64,000 nt of DNA, from NCBI GenBank assembly GCA_025526915.1, contig JAHLKH010000019.1, forward strand, positions 1 to 64,000, given 5' to 3'. Under the pieces are notes generated by a model. That model saw only the letters and a program-made list of their open reading frames with translations. It had not been told where the DNA came from and did no database searches. The stretch's first letter is position 1. Each line of letters opens with the position of its first letter. Shown here piece by piece: positions 11,767 to 25,230 of the stretch. Both the position numbers and the translations under genes were made by a program. This stretch comes from Entophlyctis helioformis. Lineage: Eukaryota; Chytridiomycota; Chytridiomycetes; Chytridiales; Chytriomycetaceae.

Positions 11767-12152
11767 TGGCCGTTGACACTCGGAAACCCCGAGTCTGAGA
11801 CGCAGACGCAACGACATTGGCTGCAGCACCAGGAGCACCAGCATCACCAGGAGCGGCACAGTCGCACACAGACTGTCAGGCACACAGACACTGGGACACG
11901 GCGTGTCTCGCATGATGGCTGCATCACAGCATGCCTTCATATAGCAGCCAGCATCCGCGTTGCTGTGACAACAGCACTCGTGTCTGCCACAAGCACAGCT
12001 GCCATGCTTCTTGCTGCGTGCCCTCGGCTGTCGCTTCCTCAACAATGAAGACAGCTTAGCAGACTGGCAGATACAGCGCATGTCCCTTCATCCCAGTCTC
12101 CATGCTCCACGCCTGTCAACAGCTGCATCTGAGAGGCACTCTCTCTTGGCTG

Positions 12153-12186
12153 CCAGACAACCAGACAACCAGACAACCAGACAACC
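12153..12186. repeat. 8-bp tandem repeat (CCAGACAA)x4
   Basis: Four perfect copies of CCAGACAA followed by CC, in the gene-poor region. No coding role is apparent. Confidence 0.85.
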
Positions 12187-12240
12187 ACAAGCTCGCTATC
12201 CATGACACCATCTCCGTCAGTCAGCGGCACCAACACCAGC

Positions 12241-12300
12241 AAGGCATCCAGCAAGACATCCAGCAAGGCATCCAGCAAGGCATCCAGCAAGGCATCCACC
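12241..12300. repeat. 12-bp tandem repeat, five copies
   Basis: Five contiguous 12-base units, consensus AAGGCATCCAGC, with one substitution in copy 2 (AAGACATCCAGC) and one in copy 5 (ending CACC). It ends 12 bases before the hairpin pair. Confidence 0.9.
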
Positions 12301-12312
12301 AAAAGCAAAAGA

Positions 12313-12370
12313 GCCAACCTCCCTTTTGGAAGGTTGGCCCCCAACCCCCACAGGTCCGGCTGTGGGGGTT
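12313..12370. other. Two adjacent perfect inverted repeats (hairpins)
   Basis: Hairpin 1: stem GCCAACCT (12313-12320) with AGGTTGGC (12331-12338), 10-base loop. Hairpin 2: 11-bp perfect stem AACCCCCACAG (12343-12353) with CTGTGGGGGTT (12360-12370), loop GTCCGG. They are separated by four bases and lie outside any recognised gene. Could be a structured RNA, a transposon end or a terminator-like element; nothing in the sequence decides which. Confidence 0.6.
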
Positions 12371-13948
12371 TGAGCAGAGGCACTAGTCCTCCACCCGCCT
12401 TGAAACTCTATCGTTCAGTATAGAGGCTGCCCATCCGCGTCCATGTCCATTGGCCTTTGCTCCGTCCTGCCACGATGTCTGGATGCCGTCGCCAGGAGAT
12501 AAAGGATGCGACTGTCCAGCCCGAAACGGTTGTGGGATGGGGTTTGTGGGCGGTCTGGCGGAGCGAGGGGGTGTGTGTGTGTGTGATGGCGTGCTGGCAT
12601 GATGCGCGAGGAGCGGAGGTTGTGCCATTGGTGGTCCAGATCCGAGCGTCCATTGTAGATGACGATGGCAGACACGACGCGTCCAATGGGCACGCCGCGA
12701 TGCCGTGTGTGGCTGTGTGCGGTTGACGCCATCCTGTTCATAGTGTCCTCCTGCCTGCATTCCTGCCATCCTGCCATCCTGCCATCCTGCCTGATTGCGT
12801 GTCTTGTGCTGCTGAATGCAACGAGAAGCGATGCAGCCGTGTCTGTCGGTGCATGGCATGGCATCATGACCGTGTCTGTGGCTGCTGCGATCGCTCATCG
12901 GTGTTGTCTTGGTCTGCTGGTCTTGGTCTGTTGATCTGTGATGCCGACGATGCGAGCCAGCCGGCCGTCTCGTCCACTTGAGCATGCTTGTTGTGCTGCA
13001 TTGAGTGCACTCACAGCGACTTGCTGGCTGGCTGGCTGTGCTGGCTGTGCTGGATCGTCACAGCGTCGTCGTGCATTGGCTTGTGGAGTGACGAACAGCG
13101 GACAGAGACCGCCGAGCCATCAGCCGCTTGCTGATCTGTGGGCGAGCGGCTTGCATCGGCTGCCGTGGCTGTGGTTGCACACAGCGGCTATGCGGGCAGA
13201 GTGGCCATGCGAGCACGGCTGAGCAGCAGCGCCGTCTGTGCCCATGCTGGCGATGCGACCACTGCCGCCCTTGCTGGCGACGAACCAGCTGCTGTTCTTG
13301 ACGCTGCTGCCGGTCTGCGTGAGAGCTGCGTGGTGTGGAACGGCGCTGCACAGCGTGGCATGGACACGAGCATGCTGTCCATGTGGACCATCCCGTGTGC
13401 AGCAGCAGCAGCACTCTTGCAGCAGCAGCACTCTTGCACCACAGCTCGCTGCATCCGTTCGTCTGATGCGGCTGTCCACGTGGCTGGATGAACGTTGCGA
13501 ATCAAAGACAAACCAGCGCAGCGGCATCCAACGCAACGAATCCCGTCTCGCTCGCTGCGTCTGCGGCCGCTGTGCAGTTTCAGCGTCGACACGCCTTGCT
13601 TGCCTCTGGATGGCTGGCACCTTGCCTTGCGACCAATGTCCACAATGCCAGATATCCCAACACGCTGGCATTGGCAAGAGCCTTGTAGTCAGCCATGCGC
13701 TGTGACATGCACAGATGCACCGACACGGCATGCCATGGTGCACAGTGTGGCTGGCGTGGTGGACTAGACGTTGGGGCTGGCCCTTGGCTGGACGTGGACC
13801 TGCTGAATTGCTGCCAACAAGTAGATGCAATGGCAGACGTGGCTACCTTTGCGAGTGAGTGGAATGGAACAGCCTGATCCATAACTAGGCGATTCGCAAC
13901 AGACCAACACGTCTTCATTCCAATGGACGAGTCTTGGGTATCTATTCA

Positions 13949-15430
13949 TCACTTGCTTGCCTTTTGCTGTTTCTTGATGATCGTTTCGAGTCTCTCGATG
14001 GTCGACTTGAGTCGATTGATGGTAGCCTTGGAAGAGTTTTCTTCGTTTGTTTGGGCAAGCAGCGCCTTTGCCCGATCCAACGTCAGGCTGCCAACGAGGA
14101 AACTGGCGACTCTCTTGAAACAATCGAGTGCCCCGAGCCCAACCACGTATCCAGAATCCAGCAAGTACTGCAGCAACTCGATATTGGCCGCTTTGGCTGC
14201 CCTCTCAATCGCGTTTTCTGATGCGCGGACACCTTTGGCGTGCATGTACTTGACGACATCCAAGTGTCCTGAGCTGATGGCGGCATCGAGTGCGCGAGTC
14301 GTGCACTCCAAATGGCATGTCTCGTGGAGCCACTTGACAATGTGCAGGTGGCCGCTTTCAGCTGCACCCCCCATGGCAGCAGCTGTGCATCCAGCCGTCG
14401 TGTTCTCGTGAAGCCACTTGACGACATGTAGATGGCCTTTTTCGATTGCACTGGTCATTGCCTTTGTTGTGCATCCCGGCACACCGGCATCCAACAAGTA
14501 CTGCATAACATCGAGGTGTCCGTATCGCGCTGCCTGGTTAACGGCACTGGGCAGGATCTCAGCACGCCAGCGGTCGTCGGCCAACCAGCGATGGAGAGTG
14601 TTGTACTTGTCGTCGATATACTTGAGCAGATCGATGCATCCAACGCGGATGGCAATCCGAGCGAGTGTGATCGGGTACGTATAGTCGAGCAGATCAAACC
14701 AGCCGTGCCGCATGGGAATGAGAAGCAAGCGGGTCTCGCTACAGGCATGGTAACGGAACGATAGCTCATAACTGTTGAAATAGGCGTCGTCTCTCGCATA
14801 TGAAGCTTCGGTGTGCTGTGGAAAGCGCTTGCAGAGACGGTCGTACATGGAGCGAGAGTGCGCGAGCAACAGTCCGTTGTAGGCCGTCAGTTTAACGTCG
14901 GGCAGCAGCGCCAGATCGCCCTGCCAGTCGATCTTGAATGCATCGATCCACAGCTGATGCTTCATCTCTTTGTGGAGTGTGGCCGTATCGCCAAGCTGGC
15001 CGCACAGGAAGCTGGTGAGTGGGCCAGCCAGCTTGAGGATCATGGCGTGGATCTCGGCGGGCTTGCGGTCCCAGTGGCTGCTGCCGTATGCGAGGTCGCC
15101 GGTGGCTGGCGGTAGTACATTGCGAGGCACGCCTGGCTGTGGTGCAGTCGTTGCTGCTTCTCTTGCTGCTGCTGCTGCTGTCTTGCGTCGCTTGGCCTTT
15201 GTCATGAGTCGCTTGAATGCTGTCTTGCGTCGGTTGGCTCGCGGCTGCCCTGGCTCGACGGCTTGGCTGCCACTCGCTGAAACGACCTGCTTGACCACAG
15301 TATGTACAATGTCGGTGCGGCTGAAGGCAAGTAGCTGAAGAGCACAGTCGAGCAGCTGGCTCTGCATCTCGTGCAGATGCTCGTCGCTGGCTGCTGCTGC
15401 AGCTGCACTGACTGTCGTCGTCATCGTCAC
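13949..15430 (-). CDS. Ankyrin repeat protein with F-box-like N-terminal motif
   Basis: Single-exon gene of 493 aa on the minus strand. Residues 1-110 are Ala/Lys-rich; a short helical motif follows (HWDRKPAEIHAMILKLAG, about residue 118) that resembles the LP.E....I segment of F-box domains. From about residue 260 there are at least five ankyrin units of the large-protist/chytrid style (YGHLDVMQYLLDAGV, KGHLHVVKWLHENTT, SGHLHIVKWLHET, SGHLDVVKYMHAKGV, ANIELLQYLLDSGYV). The C terminus is a Lys/Glu-rich helix that may form a coiled coil. Such intronless ankyrin genes occur as large families in chytrid genomes. If the F-box reading is right it would be an SCF substrate adaptor; that is inference. 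Confidence 0.8.
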   Translation of the reverse strand: MTMTTTVSAAAAAASDEHLHEMQSQLLDCALQLLAFSRTDIVHTVVKQVVSASGSQAVEPGQPRANRRKTAFKRLMTKAKRRKTAAAAAREAATTAPQPGVPRNVLPPATGDLAYGSSHWDRKPAEIHAMILKLAGPLTSFLCGQLGDTATLHKEMKHQLWIDAFKIDWQGDLALLPDVKLTAYNGLLLAHSRSMYDRLCKRFPQHTEASYARDDAYFNSYELSFRYHACSETRLLLIPMRHGWFDLLDYTYPITLARIAIRVGCIDLLKYIDDKYNTLHRWLADDRWRAEILPSAVNQAARYGHLDVMQYLLDAGVPGCTTKAMTSAIEKGHLHVVKWLHENTTAGCTAAAMGGAAESGHLHIVKWLHETCHLECTTRALDAAISSGHLDVVKYMHAKGVRASENAIERAAKAANIELLQYLLDSGYVVGLGALDCFKRVASFLVGSLTLDRAKALLAQTNEENSSKATINRLKSTIERLETIIKKQQKASK

Positions 15431-15541
15431 AGCTGCTTGCTCGCTTTGTGGTTATGAGGACAAGATCCACTCGACTCGATCGGCTCCATCTGCAGCACTC
15501 TTGGCTTTGCTGGTCTGCTCGCTCGCTTGCTGTGCAGCGGC

Positions 15542-15975
15542 ATGGGCAGCAAGTGTCCAGCCCAGCCACGCATCAAGGCATACGGCCTGGCTGTCACACT
15601 CAAGTCTGCCAGCGAGTGCGACACGGCTGCCATCCACACTGCGTTCCAGATGCACAAGACAGCCAACATCAGTCGCGATCCGGTCTTTGACCCGCGACGC
15701 TCGGAAGGTGCACGGTTCCTGATGCTTGCACGCGTGGGCGGCATCAACACGGCTCGCCGCGCCATCATTGCCAACCTGCTCGACCCACCCGTTTGGTGAC
15801 GGTTCATGCTGCATCATGTGCGGCGAGGGTCTGGGAAACACGCTGGAGACTGCGCACATTGCGCTCGAGTGCACAGATGAGTGGATCGTGGCTATCCGAA
15901 CAGTGCATGGGCAGGTGGCTTGGACGCAAGGCTTGCAGCTGCACACGCCATGGCTGGTGAGGCGTGCAATGTGAG
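15542..15975 (+). pseudogene. Decayed LINE-type reverse transcriptase C-terminus
   Basis: Frame 2 (15542-15799) ends with SEGARFLMLARVGGINTARRAIIANLL, then a stop; an overlapping frame continues DGSCCIMCGEGLGNTLETAHIALECT. The pair looks like the tail of a non-LTR retrotransposon polymerase: a 'thumb' stretch followed by a CxxC...H....C zinc knuckle (CIMCGEG...ETAHIALEC) as in zf-RVT. The frame break, lack of the catalytic YxDD region and absence of a poly-A tail or target-site duplication indicate a dead 5'- and 3'-truncated copy. Identification rests on the knuckle and spacing only. Confidence 0.5.
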
Positions 15976-16040
15976 CACTTGCAGCAACCAAACTTGCCCT
16001 TGTGTTCATCAACATCAACCGCATCGCCGTCACTCGCGCC

Positions 16041-18361
16041 ATGCCATCGTTGAAGCCGAATCCGAGACCCATGACGCCCGGACGGGAGATCCAAGGCGGC
16101 GGCTCGCTGCTCGTGGGCCTGCGACTGGCCTCGAAGCACGTTCTTGTTGTGGCGGCGGCTTTGAGGCGGCCGGCCGCATCTTTTATGCCCTCGACGCCTC
16201 GGCGCACGTCACCGTCGTTGCTCCCCGCTCGGCCGGCCTGCACCCCGCTGTGGCCGACCGCATCGCCCGCCGCCAGGTCGCCTACATCGACCGCAAGTTT
16301 GTCGAGTCGGATCTGGTCTGCGGGTTCCGCGGCGTGGGCGAGCACTCTGACAGCGGTGGGTTGCATGCTGCTGCTCTCTACTGCTGTCGTCGCTGCTGTC
16401 GTCGTCGCTCTCGTCGTCGCTGTCGTCGCAGCTGTCCTTGCGATGGTGCCATCGGCGGCCATCAATGTCGCAATCACGACCCAAATCATCCGCACGTGCT
16501 GACCCGCCTTGCGACGGACAGACCCCGCCCCGGCCCCGCCAACGTCGGCCAGCGACGCACACGCACACGCACACGCCGTCGACCTCGTCCTCTCGACGAT
16601 CGACGACCACGCCGTGTCAGCGTCCATCGCGGCCGCATGCCGCCGTCTCCGCATCCCCGTCAACTGCGCCGACATCCCGGCCGCCTGCGACTTTTTCTTC
16701 ATGGCGCAGTACCGCAGTGGCATGCTGCAGATTGGCGTGAGCACCGGCGGCGGCGGGCCGCGGCTGGGTGCACGCCTGCGCGACCGCATGCTCGCGGCGC
16801 TGGACGAGTGCACGCCTGGCGCATCGAGGGCGTGGCGGCCTTGCGCACCGCGATCCGGTCCTGGGACGATGCGCGGCTCTCGACGGAGACGCAGACGGCC
16901 GATGCAGAGGATGTGATGGAACGGCGGATGCGCTGGATGAGCCGCATCTGCGACGAGTGGACCACGGGCCAGTTGGATGCCCTTGGACGCGATGCGGCCA
17001 TGGTCGCACGCCTTGTGAACGAGTACTATGCGGCTGGCAAGGACGTGCCTGCGTTTGATGACGTGCGCGGCGGTCGTGGCGCGGGCACCGTCATGGCACT
17101 CCAAGCGGCGAGCAAGGCGGTCGGCCAGACACCGCCGGGCGTGGGTGGGCTTGTACGCGTCGAGCGGGCGCTGCAGGGAGTGCCGCTTGTTGGCGGTGTT
17201 GTGGCATCGCTGGTGATGTACTGGCTGGTCATGGCGATGTCGGTCTTGCCGTTCCTGGGGCGACGCGTGCCGGCTGCCCGCCCAGTCCCTCCTGCTGCCC
17301 CAGAGTCCCAGCAGCCTCAGCAAGCCAAGCCGGCACCGGTGCCATCTGCGTCTTCAGGATCGGCTGCCAAGCGGGCTCCATCCGTTGCCGTTCCGAGCGC
17401 ATCCTCTGCTGCGCAGTCCAAGACGCTCGTGTCGGCTGTACGCGATCGGGCCGTGTCTACGACAGCGTTTGTAGTTGAGCGCGTGGCTGGCGTTTTGCCT
17501 CTGCGTCTCCGCACATGGTTCATTGCGGCTGCATCTGCGGTGATGGGCACGCCGACCACGACGAGCGCGACCAGCCCGACTGCCGCATCCGCATCCGCAT
17601 CCACTGGCCCCAAGATGTACCTCGTGGGAGCCGGGCCGGGCGACCGCGACCTCCTCACGGTTGCAGCGGTGCGGCTGCTGCAGAGCGCCGACCTCGTTGT
17701 GAGCGACCGGCTGATTCCAGCGTCGGTGCTCGAGCTCGTGCCGCCGTCGCGGCTGTCGTTCAACATCGTCAAGACGGACGGCGCGTCGGATGTTTCCCAG
17801 GACACGTCCAACGCCCAGTGTCTGGCGGCCCTCGAGCGCGGCCAGGTGGTCGTGCGCCTCAAGACGGGCGACCCGTTCCTGTTTGGCCGCGGCGGCGAGG
17901 AGGTGCTGTTCTTCCGGGCACGCGGGTACGAGCCGGTGGTTGTGCCGGGGATCTCGTCGGTGCTTGGCGGCCCAACGTGTGCGGGCATCCCGGTCACGCA
18001 CCGTGGTGTTGCAGACTCGCTGCTCGTGGTGTCGGGACGCGGTGCCGGCGGCACGTTTCCAAACATTCCACCGCACGATCCCAAGCGCACGACGGTGGTG
18101 CTCATGGTGGTCAAGCGGCTGCGGGCCGTTGCGGAGCGCATGGTGCGGGACAGCGGGTACCCGGCGCAGATGCCGTGCGCGGTGCTGGAGAAGGCGTGCT
18201 GGGCCGAGGGCCAGCGGACGATTGTCGGCACACTGGCGACTATTGCGGATCTGGTGGAGCAGGCAGGCGTTGAGAACCCGGCCATGTGGGTGGTGGGCGA
18301 TGCGGTGGGGGTGTTGAACCACCTCAAGGCGCTGGACGGTCTGACAGCCTCTGAGGGGTAG
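16041..18361 (+). CDS. Siroheme synthase: precorrin-2 dehydrogenase/ferrochelatase fused to uroporphyrinogen-III methyltransferase
   Basis: Makes siroheme, the cofactor of sulfite and nitrite reductases. N-terminal MET8-type module: GGSLLVGLRLASKHVLVV (NAD-binding start), GFEAAGRIFYALDAS, AVDLVLSTIDDHAVSAS, RIPVNCADIPAACDFFFMAQ, GVSTGGGGPRLGARLRD. A membrane-like and linker stretch (about 17,160-17,600) leads to a complete SUMT domain: MYLVGAGPGDRDLLTVAAVR, DRLIPASVLELV, RLKTGDPFLFGRGGEE, VVPGISSVLGGPTCAGIPVTHRG. Same domain order as CysG and fission-yeast/filamentous fungal fusions. Start ATG 16041 is chosen because it precedes the NAD-binding strand. There is at least one intron (about 16,310-16,555). 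Two single-base frame breaks: near 16,150 (GG where GGG is expected) and near 16,815 before RIEGVAALRTAIRSWDD. Confidence 0.88.
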
Positions 18362-18536
18362 AATAAAGGCACTGTAAGCTGTGTATCAGGCAACGTATAT
18401 TTATCATGGTCAACAACAGAGGGGGTACGTGGCAGTCTAGAGAAGACGGACGCAGCAAGCCCCACAAGCGACAACAAGGGATGGCATAAAACATGTAGAA
18501 TGAAAGAAGAGGTGGAAGCGACTGCGGCGTCTGCAG

Positions 18537-19385
18537 CTACAGCCAGAGCAGGGGGCCGAGTGCAGCCAGGATGGGTGCACACAGCGTCGCCAGGGACAGG
18601 AGCACTGGCGATGCGGCGGATCCTGGTTGAACGAAGACGGTGGTGCCGGGCGGCTTTGCAGACACGGTCTGCGAGCCCGAGCCAGTGGGAGAGCCAGATG
18701 CCGAGCCGGACACGGGGGCGTTTTCGGGCAGGCCGGGCACGACGGTGACGACGGGGCCGGACACGCTGCCACCGCCAACGACCAGATTGTCGTTGATGCG
18801 GCGCTCTGACCACTGCACGGTGACGGCCAGCACCCACGGCAGGGTGGGCGGGACCTCTGAGATGGTGAGCGGGGCGAGGCCGGCCATGGTGACCGAGGTG
18901 ACGGGCGGGCGGATGGAGGTGGAGCGGAGAGCGAGGACGTCCGGGATGGCGGAGGAGGTGGCACCTGCGGCGACGGACGAGCGGTTTGCAAAGATGACGG
19001 TGATGTTTGCGGCCCAGACGTTTGAGGGTGCGGACGGGGCGTAGAGCAGCGAGAGGACGAGCGGGGTCTGCGGGGCGATGCGGGCGGGGCACGGGCTGGG
19101 GGCGCAGTCGAGGGACAGCGACGAGACGAGCTGGGCGGCGGCTGCGGGCGGGAGTGTGAGACAAGTGTGGGTGAGAGACGGCAGAGTGAGACATGTGTGA
19201 GACAGGCGTGAGAGACAGGCGAGAGAGAGTGTGTGAGACAGCGAGTGAGACAACATGAGAGACGCACCCTGTGGCAGGCACAGCGCCAGACAGGCCAGAC
19301 AGGCCAGCCTGGCCAGCAGGGCCACGGGCAGGTGGCTGCGGGAGTGGCTGCGGGAGTGGCTGCGAGAGGGAGCGAGTGTCCGCAT
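18537..19385 (-). CDS. Secreted GPI-anchored surface protein, unknown family
   Basis: Two exons (19268-19385 and 18537-19141) give 240 aa; phases agree (G|CC). The N terminus is a signal peptide (MRTLAPSRSHS then LPVALLARLACLACLALCLPQ). The body is a Val/Ala/Pro-rich beta-type domain (QTPLVLSLLYAPSAPSNVWA, WVLAVTVQWSERRINDNLVV) with N-glycosylation sequons (NIT, NRSS). A Ser/Gly/Pro-rich linker leads to a terminal hydrophobic stretch (ASPVLLSLATLCAPILAALG) typical of a GPI signal. So it should sit at the plasma membrane or wall. I do not recognise the domain. The only intron consists of TGTCTCAC-type repeats. Confidence 0.7.
   Translation of the reverse strand: MRTLAPSRSHSRSHSRSHLPVALLARLACLACLALCLPQGASLMLSHSLSHTLSLACLSRLSHTCLTLPSLTHTCLTLPPAAAAQLVSSLSLDCAPSPCPARIAPQTPLVLSLLYAPSAPSNVWAANITVIFANRSSVAAGATSSAIPDVLALRSTSIRPPVTSVTMAGLAPLTISEVPPTLPWVLAVTVQWSERRINDNLVVGGGSVSGPVVTVVPGLPENAPVSGSASGSPTGSGSQTVSAKPPGTTVFVQPGSAASPVLLSLATLCAPILAALGPLLWL
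19142..19267 (-). repeat. Intron composed of degenerate TGTCTCAC repeats
   Basis: The 126-base intron of the GPI-protein gene reads on its own strand as a run of pyrimidine-rich TGTCTCAC / TCTCTCAC units between a GTGCGT donor and a CCGCAG acceptor. Similar TGTCTCACGGC copies make up intron 1 of ISN1 (about 1342-1378). Confidence 0.8.
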
Positions 19386-19578
19386 GTTGCTGTCGAGTGG
19401 GCGAGTGAGTGGAGAGTGGGTGAGTGGGTGAGTGAGAGTGGCTTTGTGGACTGCGGCGGTCAAAGGGAATTCATTGGTCATCATTGGTCATTCAGGGCCA
19501 TTGGATGGGCCACAGCCCACTCCCACTCCACAGCCACTCTGCTCTCTCCCCCACTGCGACTCCCCTCCCTCGCGACTC

Positions 19579-20570
19579 TCACGCCCGCGCCGCCTTCTTG
19601 GCCTTCTTGGCCGCCAGCGCCTCCAGAATGCCGCGCACCATCCCCTGGAACTCGCCGCCCGCGCACGACCCGTGCACATGCTCGAGCGACGCCGCCCCAA
19701 TCTGCCCCGCGATCCCGCTGCGCAATGCTTCTTGGCGTCCGCCCGCGCTGCCCACGGCACCCCCGCGTACTCGGCCAGCCGCGCCCGTGCCTGCCCGTAC
19801 AGCACGTCCCAGTCCGCCGCCGCCGCCGCCTGCATCTCGGCCTTGCTCGCCCCCACGCCCGCCGCTGACGGCACCGCCACGAGCTCGTCCACAAACCCGA
19901 GCCGCTGCGCCTCCTGCTGCGACTGGACCAGCACGCCCAGCTGCAGCGCGCGGTCCGCCTGCCGCCGTCCAAGCGTCGCCACCGCAAGCTCGTGCACCCA
20001 CAGCGGCGGCGCCATGCCCACGGCCACCTCGGTCAGCCCCATCGAGAACGCGCCCGTGCTCGGCGCGATGCGGTAGTCGCAGCACAGCGACAGCACCGTG
20101 CCGCCCGCAGGCGCCGCTCCACGCACAATGCTGACCGTCGGCACCTCGGTCGTCAAGAGCAGCTCCACGCAGTCCTAGCATCGATGCCATGCACGCCGTG
20201 CACGCCGTGTCAGACAGCCAGCACAACCACGACAACCACCACCACCACGACAACCACCACCACCACGCACCTGGAAGAGCCCCAGATAGGCCATGAAGCG
20301 GGCCCGGTACTCGGCTGCATTCTCCGTGTCCTTCCACGCCAGCGTGCGCAGATCCAGCCCCGCGCTCACCACGTGCGGCAGCCGCGACCCAAACACGATG
20401 CCGCGCACGAGCGGCTCCTTCCGCAGCGCCTGCAGCTGCTTCTTGAGGTCGGCCAGCAGCTCCGTCGTCAGGGCGTTGACCGGCGGCCCGTTGAGCAGCA
20501 CCGTCGCCACCTTGGCCGTGGCGTCCAGCTCGACCGAGATGGGCATCGTGGCGAGCACGCTCGTCGTCAT
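19579..20570 (-). CDS. ECI1: Enoyl-CoA delta isomerase (crotonase family)
   Basis: Shifts the double bond of 3-enoyl-CoA to 2-enoyl-CoA in oxidation of unsaturated fatty acids. Exons 20271-20570 and 19579-20174. The N terminus MTTSVLATMPISVELD is followed by TVLLNGPPVNALTTELLADL and RGIVFGSRLPHVVSAGLDL (oxyanion-hole region), then VSIVRGAAPAGGTVLSLCCDYRI and GLTEVAVGMAPPLWV. Lengths imply about 298 aa once a missing base near 19729 is allowed for: frame moves from WAARADAKK to ALRSGIAGQIGAASLEH. The protein ends AKKAKKAARA, with no peroxisomal SKL-type tail, so a mitochondrial location is likelier but not proven. The start is 125 bp from the divergent LeuRS gene. Confidence 0.85.
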
Positions 20571-20635
20571 GGCCCGCAGCCTGTGCGCCGGCCCTGCTGC
20601 ACGTCGTGCCGCCGCCGCCTGTCCCGCAGCCTTGA

Positions 20636-24049
<3,414 letters not shown>

Positions 24050-24185
24050 CCCCGCCTTCCCACACCATCTCCCCCTCCCACTCCCTGTCTGTCTGTCTGT
24101 TTGGCCCAATACATTGCCCAAGCCGTCATCGCTACATGCAAGGATCTGTATTCCGGACGGCGCCATGGTTGTGCATTAGTGTACG

Positions 24186-25096
24186 TCAAGACTGCGCCGT
24201 TTCCTTGGCCTGCGCTTCCAGGAACCGCCTGTGCCACCCCACACGTGCACGCAGCCGAGTCAGCGCACTCCAACAGCGACACAGACACGACAGACGGTGG
24301 ACGACACAGCATCCACCCCACCTTCTGGCCTCCTGCACCATAAACTCTTTGCGTTGGCGCAGGTTGGACTGCCGGGCCTCTGGCGACGCCTCCCACTTCT
24401 TGGGCGGCTCGGCCACGGGCGGCTGGCCGACGCTCGTCAGATACGGCGACGGCTTGTGCTGCGTGACGGGCGATGCGTGCGCCGACGCCTGCTGTGCAAC
24501 CGGCGCAGGTGGCGGTGGTGGCTGTCGGTGTGCACTGTGAGTTGAACGACTAGACGGCTGGATGGCTGTATGAGCAAGGCAAGGCGCAGGAGCACGTACA
24601 GGGACGAGAGCACCCGAGAGGATGCGCTCAATGGTTGCGTCAACGCTGCCCGTGTGCGAGAGATCGAGCTCGATGGATGCCCGTTGGAACGCTGGGAACA
24701 TGGACAGCACCGTATCGACCTGCCAGCACCGTCGTCAGCGCCATGCATCGACACACACAGTCACACAGTCACAGTCGCACAGTCACACAGACAGTCACAG
24801 TTGCACTTGCCTGGTCGGCGCGCACGGGATGGCGGCCTCGTCGTCGCGGTGTGGCGGCTGTGCGAGGCGTGCCTGTGCCGGACCCGCTCGGACCGGCGGC
24901 TCTGGCACCAGCGCCTGCCGCTGGGGGACGGCCGCCTGCAGCACAGACAAGGGGATGTGAGTGTGTCTGCACGCCGCGGCTGCTGTGGATAGCTCCGTTG
25001 CTGCTCCCCTGCGTGCCCTGCCCTACCAAAGAGGATGTAGCGGCCAAAGAGGGCCAGCAGCACAAGGAGCACCAGGACAGTAACAGCGGACGCCAT
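24186..25096 (-). CDS. CUE1: CUE-domain ER membrane protein (CUE1-like)
   Basis: N-terminal membrane anchor MASAVTVLVLLVLLALFGRYILF (ATG at 25096; an upstream in-frame ATG at 25135 is possible). After one or two introns a CUE domain follows, DTVLSMFPAFQRASIELDL with the MFP motif and a terminal ATIERILSGAL. The C-terminal part, KKWEASPEARQSNLRQRKEF joined by a final intron to RRFLEAQAKETAQS, matches the E2-binding/activating tail of yeast CUE1 (W.SP..RQ..L..RK). CUE1 recruits the ubiquitin-conjugating enzyme UBC7 to the ER for ER-associated degradation. Three to four exons; a Pro/Ala/Gln linker lies between CUE and tail. Confidence 0.78.
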
Positions 25097-25230
25097 TTTG
25101 GTGATGATGGATCTTAGGAGAACCGCATCGCTCACTCAGCCCAAACCGACAAAGATCTATTATTAGAGAGAACGGTATCCAAGACTATGAAGAGAAGAGC
25201 AGCAGCGACAGGAGAGCCAGCAGGAAGCAA

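Larger units (their letters stand above)
11767..13948. other. Gene-poor region with tandem repeats and hairpins
   Basis: About 2.2 kb with no ORF on either strand that I could tie to a family. ORFs of 90-240 codons exist but are Cys/His/Arg-rich frame noise. The stretch holds an 8-bp repeat, a 12-bp repeat, two adjacent perfect hairpins (separate entries) and several short (CAG)n and CTTGCAG-type runs near 13,400-13,440. It may be an old repeat-rich intergenic island beside the ankyrin genes. Confidence 0.5.

Noticed and set aside
12383..12985. 200-codon minus-strand ORF in the gene-poor island
   Set aside because: Arg/His/Thr-rich without hydrophobic core or family pattern; three overlapping ORFs in other frames look equally random.
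15452..17323. 623-codon open frame on the minus strand
   Set aside because: It runs antisense to the siroheme synthase gene and the LINE remnant, has Arg/Ser/Ala-rich noise composition and no motif; the plus strand carries clear MET8 and SUMT signatures.
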